From assembly GCA_020025135.1 (NCBI GenBank), contig JAHHSQ010000001.1, positions 68,802 to 132,801 of the forward strand: 64,000 nucleotides of DNA. Direction: 5' to 3'. Positions 56,493-64,000 of the stretch are shown one piece after another (the stretch's first letter is position 1; each line of letters begins with the position of its first letter). The position numbers and the translations under genes were made by a program. This stretch comes from Pectinatus sp. GTDB taxonomy: Bacteria; Bacillota; Negativicutes; Selenomonadales; Selenomonadaceae. The notes beneath the pieces are model-generated. The model did no database searches and had not been told where the DNA came from. It saw only the letters and a program-made list of their open reading frames with translations.

Positions 56493-56753
56493 TTAATAAT
56501 CATTTACAATATCAATTTTGCCTTGTTTAATCTTTTGCCAATTCCGCCTTTGGATGGTTATAAGATTGTACTAGGTATATTGCCTTACGAATTAGCTCAG
56601 CGTTACGCGCAGTTAGAGCGATATAGCTTGATTGTTTTTATCGTCTTTTTGCTCTTAGCAGGCACGCCAATTATGTCTGGTTTATTGCGCGCATTGACCG
56701 CACCATTCCTCTATTTGATAAATTTCTTGATAAACTTTATTATTGTTATTTAA
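56493..56753 (+). CDS. Site-2-type (M50B) membrane metalloprotease, exon 2
   Basis: Encodes NINFALFNLLPIPPLDGYKIV, which includes the NLLPIPPLDG motif carrying the third zinc ligand (Asp), plus a C-terminal membrane helix. Without splicing the protease would lack this ligand and be inactive. Overlaps none of scpA; scpA starts right after its stop. Confidence 0.88.
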   Translation, partial: LIIIYNINFALFNLLPIPPLDGYKIVLGILPYELAQRYAQLERYSLIVFIVFLLLAGTPIMSGLLRALTAPFLYLINFLINFIIVI

Positions 56754-56754
56754 A

Positions 56755-57474
56755 ATGATAGACAAGTACACTATAAAGCTAGAAGTCTTTGAAGGTCCTT
56801 TAGATTTGCTGTTGCATCTCATTGAGAAGCATAAAATTGACATTAATGACATCCCTATTGCGGAATTGACAGAGCAGTATTTGGCTTATTTGCGACGCTT
56901 TGAAGAGTTTAATATGGAGGTGGCGAGTGAGTTTTTACTCATGGCCGCCACGCTCTTACAAATTAAGTCGGCTATTTTGTTGCCGAGTAATAAAAAAGAT
57001 ATTGAGGATAAAGTCATCGTCGACCCTAGGCAAGAGTTGGTGGAGCGCTTGTTAGAATATCAGCGCTATAAAGAATTGAGTCAGATGCTAGAACAGAGGC
57101 AAGAAGGACACCTCTTTTACCGAGAATCTACTTTGCCATTGAAGCGAGAATATGCTTTACCACATGACGATATAGAAAAGTTGTGGCGCAGTTTTCAAAT
57201 TATCTGGGAAGCTCACCAAGAGTGGGAGCACAGTAAAATTATTCAACGTGAGCCTTATACGGTGGGGGATAAGATAAAATACATTCTCTACTTATTAGAA
57301 GAGAAAAAAGAGAGATATATTTTATTTACGGAAGTTTTTGCCGAGGATGAAGGACGAAGTTCTTTGATTGCCTCTTTTTTAGCCATTTTGGAATTGCTAA
57401 AGTTGCAGAAAATTGCAATTCGCCAGGAGGAAAACTTTTCTCCTATCTATATTTTTTTGAGGGATGAAGCATGA
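56755..57474 (+). CDS. scpA: Segregation and condensation protein A
   Basis: Kleisin of the SMC-ScpAB condensin. LEVFEGPLDLLLHLIEKHKI at the N-terminus and LLEYQRYKELSQ are family hallmarks; the C-terminal winged helix includes VTFLAILELLK-like sequence. 239 residues from ATG 56755. It overlaps scpB by 4 nt. Confidence 0.92.
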   Translation: MIDKYTIKLEVFEGPLDLLLHLIEKHKIDINDIPIAELTEQYLAYLRRFEEFNMEVASEFLLMAATLLQIKSAILLPSNKKDIEDKVIVDPRQELVERLLEYQRYKELSQMLEQRQEGHLFYRESTLPLKREYALPHDDIEKLWRSFQIIWEAHQEWEHSKIIQREPYTVGDKIKYILYLLEEKKERYILFTEVFAEDEGRSSLIASFLAILELLKLQKIAIRQEENFSPIYIFLRDEA

Positions 57475-57998
57475 AAAAAGAAGATTTAAGGGCGGCTTTA
57501 GGAGCTCTGTTATTTGTCCATGGAGACCCCCTTTCTGAAAAGAAATTACTGGAAATTTTACCGGTAGAAAAGGCGGAATTAAGGGAAGCTTTGTCTGATT
57601 TGGCGGAGGCATTAGAAAGCAGTTCTTGTGGTGTGCAGTTAAAACAAATTGGCAATGCCTATCAATTGGCTACGCAGGCATTTGTTGCTCCATATATTGA
57701 AACTCTAACCAATACTACCGAGCGAAAGTTATCTGTCTCGGCAATGGAAACTTTATCTATCATTGCCTTTAAACAACCGATTACTAGACAGGAAATTGAA
57801 GCAATTCGTGGTGTTGCCGTACACAATGTGCTGCGTAATTTACAAGAGTGTAAATTGATTAAAGAAGTCGGACGTCGAGAGGGAGTGGGAAGACCCATTC
57901 TTTACGGCACAACAGAACATTTTCTAAAAAGTTTTAAATTAAAGGATTTGCAAGATTTAAGTCAGTTAAAAGATAAACTCGCCGAGCAGGGTGTATAA
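57471..57998 (+). CDS. scpB: Segregation and condensation protein B
   Basis: Partner of ScpA, two winged helices. ALGALLFVHGDPLSEKKL at the start and SVSAMETLSIIAFKQPITRQEIEAIRGV (split by trim) in the centre identify the family. 175 residues. ATGA overlap with scpA indicates translational coupling. Confidence 0.92.
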   Translation: MKKEDLRAALGALLFVHGDPLSEKKLLEILPVEKAELREALSDLAEALESSSCGVQLKQIGNAYQLATQAFVAPYIETLTNTTERKLSVSAMETLSIIAFKQPITRQEIEAIRGVAVHNVLRNLQECKLIKEVGRREGVGRPILYGTTEHFLKSFKLKDLQDLSQLKDKLAEQGV

Positions 57999-58030
57999 AT
58001 AAATTTCGCTATAAAGGATGTGTTGTTTTT

Positions 58031-59338
58031 TTGGATATTCCAGAGAGTATTTTTTACTTGTTTTTGCTCTTTTTGGTGTTATTAAGTAACGCATTATGTA
58101 CACTTTTTCGTACAGCTTTATTAGAAACTCCTAAAGGACAGCTGGAAGAAAGTTTGACTCAAGATGAAAAACATAAAGAGAAAATGCACTATCTCTATAA
58201 TCATACGGAAGATATCAGTATAATTTTGGGAATTTATGGCGTATTCACTCATTTTATCGTCGCCATATTGGTTTTCAAAGCCGTAGTGCCACTGACCATG
58301 ATAAATTTGGTGGCTCACTTTCACGCGCTCACGACTTGGCATCACCCCCTTACAGCTGTTGCCTTGATAGTGTTTTTTTTGCTAGATGTCTTTTTTACGA
58401 TGCTATTTCCGGCCCGGTTGGCTAAGGTACGACCAATTTATTATGTGCAAAAATACTTGTCGATTATATCCATTATTTACGTTATTTTAAAACCTTTGTT
58501 ACGCGTTGCTAACTATATTACAAATTTATTTTTTATCATTATTGGCGTCAACATACCAACTACAGAAAATGTCACTGAGGATGAAGTGAAAGACTTGATT
58601 GAACGCGGACGCGAAGAAGGCACTTTTGAAAAGGAAGAGCAGGAAATGGTAGACCGCATTTTCCACATGAGTGACCAAACGGCGTACTCTTTGATGACCC
58701 CTCGCACGCAGATGCTTTGGTTAGATTTAGATGACCCATTAGAAGAAAATTTAAAATTAATAACCCAAAATCCAGATACCATTTTTTGGGTTGGGCGCGA
58801 TAATCTAGACAATTTTTCGGGACTTATTTATGCCAAGGATTTGCTCAATGAAGCACTTTATCATCCGATAACGGAATTAACTAGTTTTATCAAAAAACCA
58901 ATGTTTTTGCCGCGCTCTATGGAAACTTTTCGCGTCTTAGAGAAATTCCGTGACAACGACATTCATGAAGCGATAGTTATTGATGAATTTGGTGGCGTGG
59001 TGGGATTTATTACTTTGCGCGATATCATAGAAGAAATAATCGGCGATATAGCGGTTAATACAGAAGATGAAAGTTTAGAAATCGTACAGAGAAATGACAA
59101 TTCTTGGTATGTAGATGGACTATGTGAAGTAGACGATTTCAAAGAAAAATTTGATATCGATAAATTGCCCGATGAAGATAAAGACCATTATCAGACGATG
59201 GGCGGTTTTTTGCTCTCGTTTTTTGGCTATATCCCGCGGACGGGAGAATATAAAGTATGGAATAATTATCGCTTTGAAGTTGCTGATATGGACAGAAATC
59301 GCATCGATAAAATATTGCTTACTATTTTGCAAAAATAA
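58031..59338 (+). CDS. CNNM/CorC-type transporter (HlyC/CorC family)
   Basis: 435 residues: N-terminal DUF21 membrane region (about four helices, residues 5-180), a pair of CBS domains (SLMTPRTQMLWLDLDDPL; IVIDEFGGVVGFITLRDI) and a C-terminal CorC_HlyC domain. Family members are implicated in magnesium and cobalt efflux; substrate not deducible. Starts at TTG 58031. Confidence 0.87.
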   Translation: MDIPESIFYLFLLFLVLLSNALCTLFRTALLETPKGQLEESLTQDEKHKEKMHYLYNHTEDISIILGIYGVFTHFIVAILVFKAVVPLTMINLVAHFHALTTWHHPLTAVALIVFFLLDVFFTMLFPARLAKVRPIYYVQKYLSIISIIYVILKPLLRVANYITNLFFIIIGVNIPTTENVTEDEVKDLIERGREEGTFEKEEQEMVDRIFHMSDQTAYSLMTPRTQMLWLDLDDPLEENLKLITQNPDTIFWVGRDNLDNFSGLIYAKDLLNEALYHPITELTSFIKKPMFLPRSMETFRVLEKFRDNDIHEAIVIDEFGGVVGFITLRDIIEEIIGDIAVNTEDESLEIVQRNDNSWYVDGLCEVDDFKEKFDIDKLPDEDKDHYQTMGGFLLSFFGYIPRTGEYKVWNNYRFEVADMDRNRIDKILLTILQK

Positions 59339-59357
59339 AAAAGAAAGCTGGTTTAAT

Positions 59358-59627
59358 ATGAAAATTGTTGTAACTACCTTAGGAAAAGATAGAGTCGGTA
59401 TCATTGCCGCCGTCAGCAAGATTTTAGCAGAAAAAAATGTTAATATTTTAAATATCAATCAAAATATTGTAGATGGTTTTTTTAATATGATTATGTTGGC
59501 AGAGATGCTTGACGATAAGATGAAATTGCAAGAATTACAGGAAATTTTGCGCAAAACTGGTCAAGAATTGAATCTAGAAATCAAAGTACAGCATCAAGAT
59601 ATTTTTAATATTATGCATACAATTTAA
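59358..59627 (+). CDS. ACT-domain protein (UPF0237)
   Basis: 89 residues, a single ACT domain: KIVVTTLGKDRVGIIAAVSK, then NILNINQNIVDGFFNMIM. This family nearly always sits directly before a PFL-type (DUF711) gene, as here, 14 nt away. Ligand and partner unknown. AGAAAGC ribosome binding site. Confidence 0.85.
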   Translation: MKIVVTTLGKDRVGIIAAVSKILAEKNVNILNINQNIVDGFFNMIMLAEMLDDKMKLQELQEILRKTGQELNLEIKVQHQDIFNIMHTI

Positions 59628-59641
59628 GGTGGGAATGACGA

Positions 59642-61000
59642 GTGATTACAGTAAATGATATTTTAGAAACTAACCGCATGATTACCGAAAACAAACTCGA
59701 TGTTCGCACTATCACCATGGGAATTAGTTTGCGGGATTGTGCCAGTCAGGATTTAAAAACTTTTTGTGATAATGTTTACGATAAAATAACTACTTCAGCA
59801 GAACATTTGGTGAAAACAGGCGAGGATATAGAAAGTGAATATGGTATACCAATTATTCATAAGCGTGTTTCTGTAACGCCGATTGCTATTGCAGCAGAAG
59901 CTTGTAGAACAGATAGTTATGTGCCAGTTGCGGAGGCTTTAGATAGAGCAGCTAAAACAGTTGGCATTAACTTTATCGGTGGTTTTTCGGCCCTTGTCGA
60001 TAAAGGGTATACCAAGGGCGACCATATTTTAATCAACTCCATTCCAGAAGCATTAACTGTTACCGACCTTGTCTGTTCTTCTGTCAATCTCGGCTCTACT
60101 AAATCCGGTATCAATATGGATTGTGTCAGAGAGATGGGACAAGTCGTCAAAAAGGCAGCAGAAATGACTGCAGATAGGGAAGCCATTGCCTGTGCTAAAT
60201 TGGTTATTTTCTGCAACGCTCCTGGAGATAATCCTTTTATGGCTGGAGCATTTCACGGTGTTAATGAAGCTGAAAAAGTTATCAGTGTCGGCGTTAGCGG
60301 TCCTGGCGTAGTAAAACACGCCTTAGAATCTGTGCATGGCGATTTTACAGAAGTAGCTGAAACGATTAAGAAAACTGCATTTAAAATTACGCGTGTGGGG
60401 CAATTGGTAGCGAGAGAAGCATCCAAACGGTTAGGTGTACCTTTTGGTATTATTGACCTTTCTTTAGCACCAACTCCAGCAGTGGGAGATAGTGTAGCAC
60501 ATATTTTGGAAGAAATTGGCGTAGAATCTTGTGGTGCTCCAGGTACGACGGCTGCTTTAGCGCTCCTAAATGATGCCGTGAAAAAGGGCGGATTGATGGC
60601 TTCTTCCCATGTCGGCGGACTAAGTGGAGCTTTTATCCCAGTTAGTGAAGATGCGGGCATGATTGATGCTGTTAGAGAAGGCAGTTTGTCCTTAGAAAAA
60701 TTAGAAGCGATGACTTGTGTTTGCTCTGTTGGTTTAGATATGATTGCTGTTGCTGGAGATGTTTCGGCAGAAACAATTTCTGGTATTATTGCGGATGAAG
60801 CAGCTATCGGTATGATTAATAATAAAACTACAGCAGTTCGTTTGATACCAGTACCAAATAAAAAAGTGGGCGAAGAAGTTAATTTTGGTGGATTGTTGGG
60901 ACATTGCCCAATTATTCCAGTAAAAAATAAATATAGCTCTGCTAAATTTGTCGCTCGGGGCGGAAGAATACCGGCACCGTTGAGAAGTTTAACAAATTAA
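59642..61000 (+). CDS. PFL-family protein (DUF711/UPF0210)
   Basis: 452 residues from GTG 59642, full family length. Segments include NLGSTKSGINMDCVREMG and FCNAPGDNPFMAGAFHGVNE, typical of DUF711. Related in fold to glycyl-radical enzymes but function unknown. Forms a two-gene unit with the upstream ACT protein. Confidence 0.86.
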   Translation: MITVNDILETNRMITENKLDVRTITMGISLRDCASQDLKTFCDNVYDKITTSAEHLVKTGEDIESEYGIPIIHKRVSVTPIAIAAEACRTDSYVPVAEALDRAAKTVGINFIGGFSALVDKGYTKGDHILINSIPEALTVTDLVCSSVNLGSTKSGINMDCVREMGQVVKKAAEMTADREAIACAKLVIFCNAPGDNPFMAGAFHGVNEAEKVISVGVSGPGVVKHALESVHGDFTEVAETIKKTAFKITRVGQLVAREASKRLGVPFGIIDLSLAPTPAVGDSVAHILEEIGVESCGAPGTTAALALLNDAVKKGGLMASSHVGGLSGAFIPVSEDAGMIDAVREGSLSLEKLEAMTCVCSVGLDMIAVAGDVSAETISGIIADEAAIGMINNKTTAVRLIPVPNKKVGEEVNFGGLLGHCPIIPVKNKYSSAKFVARGGRIPAPLRSLTN

Positions 61001-61008
61001 AAAGATGC

Positions 61009-61037
61009 TTGACATTATATGCAAGATAATGTATACT
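61009..61037 (+). promoter_or_regulatory. Promoter for tRNA-Arg
   Basis: TTGACA (61009-61014), 17-nt spacer, TATACT (61032-61037), 28 nt before the tRNA. A near-consensus stable-RNA promoter. Confidence 0.85.
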
Positions 61038-61065
61038 TATAAGCGTTGTAAGTCATTTAAATGTT

Positions 61066-61142
61066 GCGCCAATAGCTCAGTTGGATAGAGCAACGGCCTT
61101 CTAAGCCGTGTGTCGCAGGTTCGACTCCTGCTTGGCGCACCA
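61066..61142 (+). tRNA. tRNA-Arg (anticodon TCT)
   Basis: Full cloverleaf: acceptor GCGCCAA/TTGGCGC, anticodon stem ACGGC/GCCGT with loop CTTCTAA giving anticodon TCT, T-arm GTTCGA, and encoded CCA. It reads AGA codons. A terminator follows. Phage-type genes begin about 240 nt further on, so the 3' end may be an integration site. Confidence 0.97.
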
Positions 61143-61151
61143 AGTAAACTC

Positions 61152-61180
61152 GCTCCTAGCCGATGGTTAGGAGCTTTTTT
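61152..61180 (+). terminator. Terminator after tRNA-Arg
   Basis: GCTCCTA / TTAGGAGC stem followed by TTTTTT. Confidence 0.88.
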
Positions 61181-61383
61181 CATGTTTTCTCATTTTTATT
61201 GAATGTCTTTTATTTGCGCCTTCTTACATATTTTTTATCACCGTTGCGCCCCCGTTGCTCCCCGAAAATTATCATGGCAATATCGTGCGTGAATACCAGC
61301 GAGAGCTGATTGTTGCATGATAGAGAGAAAGCCTCTTGGTCTTCATTGATCAAGGGGCTTTCTGTTGTCGCATTTTATCCTTC
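61181..61383. other. Spacer between tRNA-Arg and phage-type genes, with a hairpin
   Basis: No gene seen. GAAAGCCTCTTG / CAAGGGGCTTTC (61326-61362) forms a stem that could terminate the minus-strand phage genes. No integrase frame is visible here. Confidence 0.45.
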
Positions 61384-61560
61384 TCATGGTTCTGGCACAT
61401 AAAGTCGCTCAATGCCCGCCTTTGTTATCAGCCACGTTCTCCCTGACTGCCTCGTCTCATCCGGCGTAAAACGTGGCGGTGCCTTCTTATATCCTGAACA
61501 CGATTGCCTGATTGTGCGCACGTCCTTTCCCCACCGCTTTGCTGCCTCTGCTACGGTCAT
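61384..61560 (-). CDS. Small helix-turn-helix protein, phage-type
   Basis: 58 residues from ATG 61560: MTVAEAAKRWGKDVRTIRQ with a C-terminal wing-like GRTWLITKAGIERLY, a MerR/excisionase-like helix-turn-helix fold. It overlaps the preceding gene by ATGA, so it is co-translated with it. Function unknown. Confidence 0.6.
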   Translation of the reverse strand: MTVAEAAKRWGKDVRTIRQSCSGYKKAPPRFTPDETRQSGRTWLITKAGIERLYVPEP

Positions 61561-61703
61561 GACTTCTTGAAGAATTTGACTGCCATCCAAGTCAACACAC
61601 CTCCTGTGATGAATGCCTTTACACTTTCCTTGCTCCATTCTATATTCATACCGAGTGATACAAGACCTACGCCAATAATTAAAATTGATATGATATTTTT
61701 CAT
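61557..61703 (-). CDS. Small membrane protein of the phage-type cluster
   Basis: 48 residues from ATG 61703, preceded by a strong GGGGAGG site. One hydrophobic helix (IISILIIGVGLVSLGM) and a second weaker one (ITGGVLTWMAVKFF). Not recognised; a holin-like role is possible from context only. Confidence 0.5.
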   Translation of the reverse strand: MKNIISILIIGVGLVSLGMNIEWSKESVKAFITGGVLTWMAVKFFKKS

Positions 61704-61780
61704 GACTACCTCCCCAAAAATTGATATAATGGTAGTCAAGCAGGAGGTCTAACCTCCCGCTCGACCGGAGTCCTTGAAAC

Positions 61781-61876
61781 TCACTTACGTTTGTGGCGTT
61801 TGCGTTTCTTGGGCTCTTTTTGTTTTTTCCCGTCTCGTGTCTCTAGCCATATCATAACGATTACGATACCACGCAA
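61781..61876 (-). CDS. Possible 31-residue peptide
   Basis: TTG 61876 to TGA 61781: a short hydrophobic start (RGIVIVMIW) followed by a very basic tail (KKRKRHKRK). No clear ribosome binding site. It may be a small phage gene or chance. Confidence 0.25.
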   Translation of the reverse strand: MRGIVIVMIWLETRDGKKQKEPKKRKRHKRK

Positions 61877-61900
61877 AATTGTAGTTACTGTCTGTCACGC

Positions 61901-61961
61901 TTTAACATAATCCGCCAAAAGTCCGCCATCTCTTAGGTAGATGAAGGCGGATTATGTTAAA
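61901..61961. terminator. Inverted repeat after the spanin-like gene
   Basis: TTTAACATAATCCGCC and GGCGGATTATGTTAAA form a perfect 16-bp stem around a 29-nt loop. It overlaps the stop codon of the frameshifted spanin-like gene (minus strand) and probably terminates it. Confidence 0.6.
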
Positions 61962-62569
61962 AACCTGCTTGCCACATAATCTGGCCACCCGATACCTTGC
62001 CTTGGGTGCTGATGTTGGCTTGCAAGGCTATAGCGTGCGACTGGTCATAATTGCGCTGTAGTGATACTGGGATATATGGCTTGCCGTCTTGGCATCTGAT
62101 GCCGGTACCAGTTGCGCTTGAGATTAATCTTATAGATGCCGACCTTGTAATTTTTATTATCTGGCTGCGGAGTGACTATCGTACTGTCAGATTTCCGCAA
62201 TGCTTCAGATGGCAAAGACTTATCCCGTTCAATTATTTTTTCACTAACAATCTTAGTCGCCGCCGGAAGGTCTGGAGTTTGCACAGTAATGTGTGTAATC
62301 GGTTGCATTGTGCCAGCTTGTGCCTGATTAATCTTATCTGCAAGGTGATGAGCTTCCCCTTTTGATATTTGCAACTGATTTTGAAGATAGGTAATGTCTT
62401 GCGCTTGTTGTTGCGTAAGCTCGTAAATTTTTTTGGCTTCATTAGTTGCGTTTTGCACCCTTTTATATAGATGACCAATATAAATACTCACAGATAAGCC
62501 TAAAATCGCTATTAATGCAATTAAAAGCGTATAGCGCGAAGTGAGAATTTTTTTTAGTTTTTCTAGCAT
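61957..62569 (-). pseudogene. Spanin-like phage protein with a frameshift
   Basis: The intact first frame (62569 down to 62045) has an N-terminal membrane anchor (TLLIALIAILGLSVSIYIG) and a long coiled coil (ELTQQQAQDITYLQNQLQ), as in i-spanin/Rz-like lysis proteins. Near 62110-62130 the coding signal moves to another frame, which continues GIRCQDGKPYIPVSLQRNY and ends GGQIMWQAGF at 61957. The second-frame tail looks more protein-like than the first. A frame change by indel is the simplest reading. Confidence 0.5.
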
Positions 62570-62660
62570 ACTAATACCTCATAGCTATTAAAAAAATACT
62601 GGTAAAAAGCAAAAGATATTTTAGGCAAGTAATGAATAAGCTGAGCAAGATAATATTTGC

Positions 62661-62957
62661 TCAGCTTTCTGTTTTGTTGGTATCATGTTCTTTTGTCGCC
62701 ACTTTAAAAGTATTATTGCAAAGCGATACTATAATTTGATATACAGCATTGATAAAGATGGACATTATCAGATATCTGACCTTAATCCATAGTGATACGC
62801 CTACCTGCTGGCTATCTTTTTTGAGATCGGCTAATACATCATCTTTAGCTTGAGCAAGTGCAGGGGCAATTTGCTTGCTGAAAATATCATTTGTATTAGC
62901 AATAACGGTCTGTAATGCGTCTGCCATTGCATCATGAGCAAGTTTGTTGTAATCCAT
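62661..62957 (-). CDS. Hypothetical phage-type protein with one membrane helix
   Basis: 98 residues from ATG 62957, preceded by AAAGGAGC. The N-terminal half is amphipathic (DALQTVIANTNDIFSKQIAP), the C-terminal half has one membrane helix (YLIMSIFINAVYQIIVSL). Not recognised; its position beside a spanin-like gene suggests a phage lysis cassette. Confidence 0.55.
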   Translation of the reverse strand: MDYNKLAHDAMADALQTVIANTNDIFSKQIAPALAQAKDDVLADLKKDSQQVGVSLWIKVRYLIMSIFINAVYQIIVSLCNNTFKVATKEHDTNKTES

Positions 62958-62982
62958 AATTTTTAGCTCCTTTAAATTAAAT

Positions 62983-63025
62983 CCATATAACACGTATTAA
63001 TTTAACACGTGTTATATGGTATAAT
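62983..63025 (+). promoter_or_regulatory. hicAB operator-promoter
   Basis: A perfect 13-bp inverted repeat, CCATATAACACGT (62983-62995) and ACGTGTTATATGG (63007-63019), abuts TATAAT (63020-63025); with TGG before it this is an extended -10. The palindrome spans the -10/-35 spacer, so a bound HicB-type repressor would block the promoter. It also lies in the divergent region before the minus-strand gene. Confidence 0.7.
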
Positions 63026-63049
63026 GTTATTTGTAAGGGGAGTGAAAAT

Positions 63050-63235
63050 TTGAATTTTAAAAATATGGAAAAGATTGTTAGGGCTGATGGTTGGTATTTA
63101 GATAATGTTGTTGGGTCTCACCATCATTACAAATACAAAATAAAAAAAGGCAAGGTAACAATTCCTAATCATGGAAAAATTGATTTGCCACCGAAAACAA
63201 TCAAATCCATATTAAAACAAGCTGGTCTAAATTAA
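63050..63235 (+). CDS. hicA: HicA-family mRNA interferase toxin
   Basis: 61 residues, the double-stranded RNA-binding-like fold of HicA with the conserved catalytic histidine in VVGSHHHYKY and PNHGKIDLPPKTIKSILKQ. It starts at TTG 63050 with GGGGAG 7 nt upstream. Toxin first, antitoxin second, the standard hicAB order. Confidence 0.88.
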   Translation: MNFKNMEKIVRADGWYLDNVVGSHHHYKYKIKKGKVTIPNHGKIDLPPKTIKSILKQAGLN

Positions 63236-63305
63236 TTTAGACGGGAGCAGAAGACCTAATATCTTCTGCTTTTTCCCGCCTATAATAATAGAAAGAAGGT
63301 ATAAA

Positions 63306-63713
63306 ATGTTATCTATCTATCCTGCTATCTTTTACGGAGAAAAAGACGGTGGCTATTCTGTCGTTTTCCCAGACTTAAACCATTTAGCAACTTTTGGCAC
63401 CAATTTTGAAAATGCTATGAGCATGGCCATTGACTGTTTAGCTGGCTATATTTATAGCGCTAATAAAGAATTGCCAACTCCTACACCTTTAAATAAAATC
63501 GATATTCATTGTGAAGACGATTTAGAAGATAGCTATATTAGTGCTTTTGCTACTATGGTTTCTGTTGATGTAGATGAATATGCTAAATTACATTTTAATA
63601 AATCTGTAAAAAAGACTCTTACTATTCCTATGTGGTTAGATAAGCGAGCAAAAGAAAAGAAAATAAACTTTTCTAAAACTTTGCAAGAAGCCTTAATGGC
63701 TAAATTATCATAG
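63306..63713 (+). CDS. hicB: HicB-family antitoxin
   Basis: 135 residues: an N-terminal RNase-H-like HicB domain (IFYGEKDGGYSVVFPDLNHLATFG) and a C-terminal DNA-binding helix pattern (TIPMWLDKRAKEKKINFSKTLQEAL, a ribbon-helix-helix-like end). It should neutralise HicA and repress the hicAB promoter. A hairpin terminator GGGTGGC/GTCGCCC with TTATTTT follows (63724-63754). Confidence 0.88.
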   Translation: MLSIYPAIFYGEKDGGYSVVFPDLNHLATFGTNFENAMSMAIDCLAGYIYSANKELPTPTPLNKIDIHCEDDLEDSYISAFATMVSVDVDEYAKLHFNKSVKKTLTIPMWLDKRAKEKKINFSKTLQEALMAKLS

Positions 63714-63723
63714 TCTTTTTACT

Positions 63724-63754
63724 GGGGTGGCTCTATATGGGTCGCCCTTATTTT
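63724..63754 (+). terminator. Terminator after hicB
   Basis: A 7-bp stem with two G-T wobbles and a T-rich tail. Confidence 0.55.
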
Positions 63755-63767
63755 ATGGCACATACTT

Positions 63768-63872
63768 TTAGGCATGTGCTTGATACCACAATGCCTTACC
63801 TCTTAATACATCGCCACCACTAGTACCATCTGTTGCCCACGGATTGTACGTTGGACTTTCTGCTGTGCCTAA
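63768..63872 (-). pseudogene. C-terminal fragment of an unknown, probably phage, protein
   Basis: The minus frame encodes about 34 residues ending GGDVLRGKALWYQAHA; it begins right after an in-frame stop (63873-63875). It looks like a tail end of a longer gene cut off by the element on its upstream side. Family not recognised. Confidence 0.35.
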
Positions 63873-63899
63873 CTAAATCCCATCTTTCAACACTATTAC

Positions 63900-64000
63900 C
63901 ACAAGTGCCGTAAAGCCCCTGCCTTTAGACATGGGGATATAAGGCATATCCACCGAATTTGCGTAAGCAGTTGAAGGTGGATTATAGTATATAGTTGCAA
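63900..64000 (-). mobile_element. Probable right end of an IS200/IS605-type element (omega-RNA scaffold-like)
   Basis: On the minus strand the segment ATGCCTTATATCCCCATG followed by TCTAAAGGCAGGGGCTTTACGG resembles the hairpin that follows tnpB in IS200/IS605 elements, and CCACC...GGTGG forms a second stem (63950-63980). A tnpB gene would lie beyond the window edge. Recognised from memory of such ends, not verified. Confidence 0.4.

Noticed and set aside
1..64000. CRISPR arrays or tandem repeats
   Set aside because: No regularly spaced direct repeats were seen; the only repeated sequences are the intron cores, which are far apart and dispersed.

Overview
The window is a low-GC bacterial chromosome segment of almost continuous housekeeping genes. 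The mix fits a motile Negativicutes (Selenomonadales-type) Firmicute: a division/cell-wall cluster with a small-basic-protein gene, cdaA-ybbR-glmM, a SAM-I riboswitch on metK, a T-box on thrS, FabK, Asp23/AmaP and motAB. The genus cannot be fixed from the sequence alone.

Layout. 1-9.3 kb: end of mraY, murD, murG, a murC-ddl fusion, ftsQ, DUF881, sbp, ftsZ; no ftsW, ftsA or murB lies between them. 9.3-14 kb: a solute-binding lipoprotein-like gene, rimO, pncC and a DEAD-box helicase. 14-18.8 kb (minus strand): cdaA, ybbR, a flavoprotein, glmM. 19.3-26.3 kb: cyclophilin, fabK, motA-motB, nnr, rqcH. 26.8-38.4 kb: dapF, yicC, remA-like, gmk, rpoZ, coaBC, metK, priA, def, fmt. 38.4-45.6 kb: Bax-inhibitor-like, VTT protein, dapB, asd, thrS, asp23-amaP-DUF2273. 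45.6-61 kb: nusB, xseA, xseB, ispA, dxs, tlyA, nadK, mnmM, argR, recN, nudF, M50 protease, scpA, scpB, a CorC-type protein, an ACT protein, a PFL-family protein. 61-64 kb: tRNA-Arg followed by small phage-type genes, a hicAB toxin-antitoxin pair, and what looks like the right end of an IS200/IS605-type element at the window edge.

The main discovery is a set of six ORF-less group I introns (405-653 nt) inside four housekeeping protein genes: one in murD, one in yicC, three in priA, one in an M50 (site-2-type) protease gene. Each has the P/Q/R/S core, with P7 formed by GACTA/TAGTC. Removing each one restores the reading frame and the expected protein. Each follows TTGAT or TTTAT, and the internal guide sequence changes to match (GTCAGC versus GTAARY). 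These pentamers are the kind used by IStrons (group I intron plus IS605-type transposon chimeras), yet no transposase lies in the introns. The best reading is a family of minimal, possibly trans-mobilised IStrons, in two subfamilies that track the target pentamer. priA would need three splicing events, the first after an exon of only 23 nt that appears to start with AUU.
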